Shown one piece after another: positions 62,935-64,000 of a stretch of 64,000 bases of DNA. Under the pieces are notes generated by a model. That model ran no database searches. It worked only from the letters and a program-made list of their open reading frames with translations, and was not told the DNA's origin. Within the stretch, counting starts at the first letter, position 1. Each line of letters begins with the position of its first letter. The position numbers and the translations under genes were made by a program. This stretch comes from Methylococcus mesophilus (GTDB lineage: Bacteria; Pseudomonadota; Gammaproteobacteria; Methylococcales; Methylococcaceae), in assembly GCF_026247885.1 (NCBI RefSeq), contig NZ_CP110921.1, forward strand, positions 2,351,001 through 2,415,000. Direction: 5' to 3'.

Positions 62935-64000
62935 ATGGAAGTATTGCGATGGGGACCGGGAAACCTTTTTCCCCGTCTTTTTCTTGCGGCCATCCTGCCG
63001 ATCCTGGCCGGCTGCGGAAAAGGCCAGGAAACGGTCAGCCCGTCGGTCTATCTGCTCAATCACCGGCATTGGACGCCAGCCCTGGTGCTCAATTTTCCCC
63101 AGGAGGTCGCCCCGCTGGGGGCGGTGGGCGAGGCGCCCGGGGTGCCACCCCAGCTGACTCCGCCCCTGGACGGCGCATGGCGCTGGGACGATCCGTCCCG
63201 CCTCGTGTTCCTGCCGGCCAGCACGACCATCCAGCCCGGCGCCGCGCTGACGATATCGCTGCAGGGCTTGAGCTTGCGCGAAGGTTACCGGATCGCCGCG
63301 GGTAGCCTGCCCTACCGCACCCCGCCGCTTTCTGTGCTTATCCAGACCTGCCGTTGGCAGGAGTCGCGGCAAGCGCCGTTCCAGCGTTCGCTGGAAGCGG
63401 TACTCGATTTCAACTATCCGGTCGAAACGCCCGCTCTTGCCGCGGTGCTGGGCAAAAACTCTCCCCTGGCCTTGCACTCGGACAAGGGCTCGCGCGTCAC
63501 CGTGCATTCGGGCGCGCTGCTGCGGCCGGACAAGGACAGCGTCCTGCGGTTCGAAGTCAAGCCCGGCGACCTCCAGCTACGCAACCGCGATGGGGCCGGC
63601 GGCGCCGCGCTGCTGGCGCAAGGCACAAGCTGCGAACTTCCGGTGCTGCGCGCCGACTGGGACCGCCTCGGCGAACCGCAGAAACCCGCACCCACGGTCA
63701 GCGACATCGAACTCGGGCTGGAAGACGGCGGGCTGACCGTGCGCCTGAAGGGCAAGGACCTGACCCAGTCCGCGACCAAGACATCCGCCGGCGAGCCGGC
63801 CGGGAACGGCATCGCGCTCGAACCGGCGACGCCCGGCGTCTGGCGCTACGGGGAGGCGGCCGGCGGGCCGGACCTGATTTTCACCCCGGCACAGCCGCTG
63901 AAACCGGGCACGGCCTATCGGGTGGACCTCGACGCCGCGGCTTTCCCCGGCGCGGCCTTCGCCCAGCCCCGCATTTCCAAGCCTTACCGGACCGCCGAAA
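62935..64000 (+). CDS. Alpha-2-macroglobulin-like lipoprotein (partial)
   Basis: The open frame starts at the ATG 62935 and runs out of the right edge (355 codons seen). The signal peptide ends LPILAGCGK, a lipobox with Cys near residue 27, as expected of bacterial alpha-2-macroglobulins (YfhM type) that trap proteases in the periplasm. The visible part contains MG-type beta segments such as AWRWDDPSRLVFLP and LLIFTPAQPLKPGTAYRV-like motifs. The thioester region is outside the window. A RBS AGGAG is 7 bases before the ATG. Confidence 0.8.
   Translation, partial: MEVLRWGPGNLFPRLFLAAILPILAGCGKGQETVSPSVYLLNHRHWTPALVLNFPQEVAPLGAVGEAPGVPPQLTPPLDGAWRWDDPSRLVFLPASTTIQPGAALTISLQGLSLREGYRIAAGSLPYRTPPLSVLIQTCRWQESRQAPFQRSLEAVLDFNYPVETPALAAVLGKNSPLALHSDKGSRVTVHSGALLRPDKDSVLRFEVKPGDLQLRNRDGAGGAALLAQGTSCELPVLRADWDRLGEPQKPAPTVSDIELGLEDGGLTVRLKGKDLTQSATKTSAGEPAGNGIALEPATPGVWRYGEAAGGPDLIFTPAQPLKPGTAYRVDLDAAAFPGAAFAQPRISKPYRTAE

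Overview
The window is a GC-rich bacterial chromosome segment dominated by a large molybdenum nitrogenase (nif) region. The gene content fits a gammaproteobacterial aerobic diazotroph: isc genes with HscAB, A-type carriers, ApaG, YgfZ, HflD, ClpXP, Azotobacter-like nif accessory genes and a Shethna-type FeSII ferredoxin. A Methylococcus-like methanotroph is my best guess, but no methane-oxidation gene lies here, so this is inference.

Layout. 1-4.8 kb: end of an unknown gene, a HEAT-like membrane protein, a TolC-type outer membrane lipoprotein and a shortened P-II-like protein. 4.9-6.2 kb: ammonium transporter AmtB. 6.4-19.7 kb: a long leftward gene series starting at iscS behind a NifA/sigma-54-type promoter. 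It runs iscS-iscU-erpA-iscA-hscB-hscA-fdx-nifV-nifW, then ferredoxins, a TPR protein, monothiol glutaredoxin, BolA, a zinc-ribbon protein, an AAA+ ATPase and several small unknowns. 20-22.5 kb: clpX, clpP and apaG. 22.5-28.7 kb: ygfZ, nifQ, fdxB and the nifX, nifN and nifE genes, reading leftward from a second NifA/sigma-54 promoter before nifE. 28.9-30.2 kb: a TacAT-like toxin-antitoxin pair and FeSII. 30.4-34.6 kb: nifHDK. A compact intergenic region with two NifA sites separates nifH from a divergent rightward block (35.0-38.9 kb): receiver-like protein, unknown 195-aa protein, Rieske ferredoxin, Cys-rich protein, NifO-like protein and a SagB-type oxidoreductase. 39-42 kb: PhoD phosphatase, a small acidic protein and a YkgJ-type Cys-cluster protein. 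42-51.2 kb: the leftward nifB operon with ferredoxin, IscA-like, TPR, LRV, two NifZ, nifS, nifT, a DegT-like pseudoenzyme, another ferredoxin and a SIR2-like protein.

51.2-64 kb is non-nif: a Fic gene with palindromic upstream repeats, an internally deleted hsdR remnant, SelW-like and pterin dehydratase genes, an AT-richer ThiF/methyltransferase/N-acyl amino acid synthase island, then hflD, a MazG-type pyrophosphohydrolase, a metallophosphoesterase, a CDP-archaeol-synthase-like protein, archease-rtcB, a secreted protein and the start of an alpha-2-macroglobulin-like lipoprotein.

The nif part holds structural genes (HDK), cofactor assembly (B, E, N, X, Q, V), maturation or stability factors (W, Z, T, O), sulfur and Fe-S supply (NifS plus a NifA-linked ISC set), electron carriers and oxygen protection (FeSII). 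No nifA, nifL, nifU, nifM or nifF gene was seen in the window. Four divergent or leftward promoters carry both a -24/-12 element and one or two TGT-N10-ACA sites. Several nif-linked proteins look like rewired or inactive relatives of known enzymes: a P-II without the T-loop Tyr, a receiver without the Asp, a DegT without the Lys, and NifE with an added BFD-type Fe-S domain.
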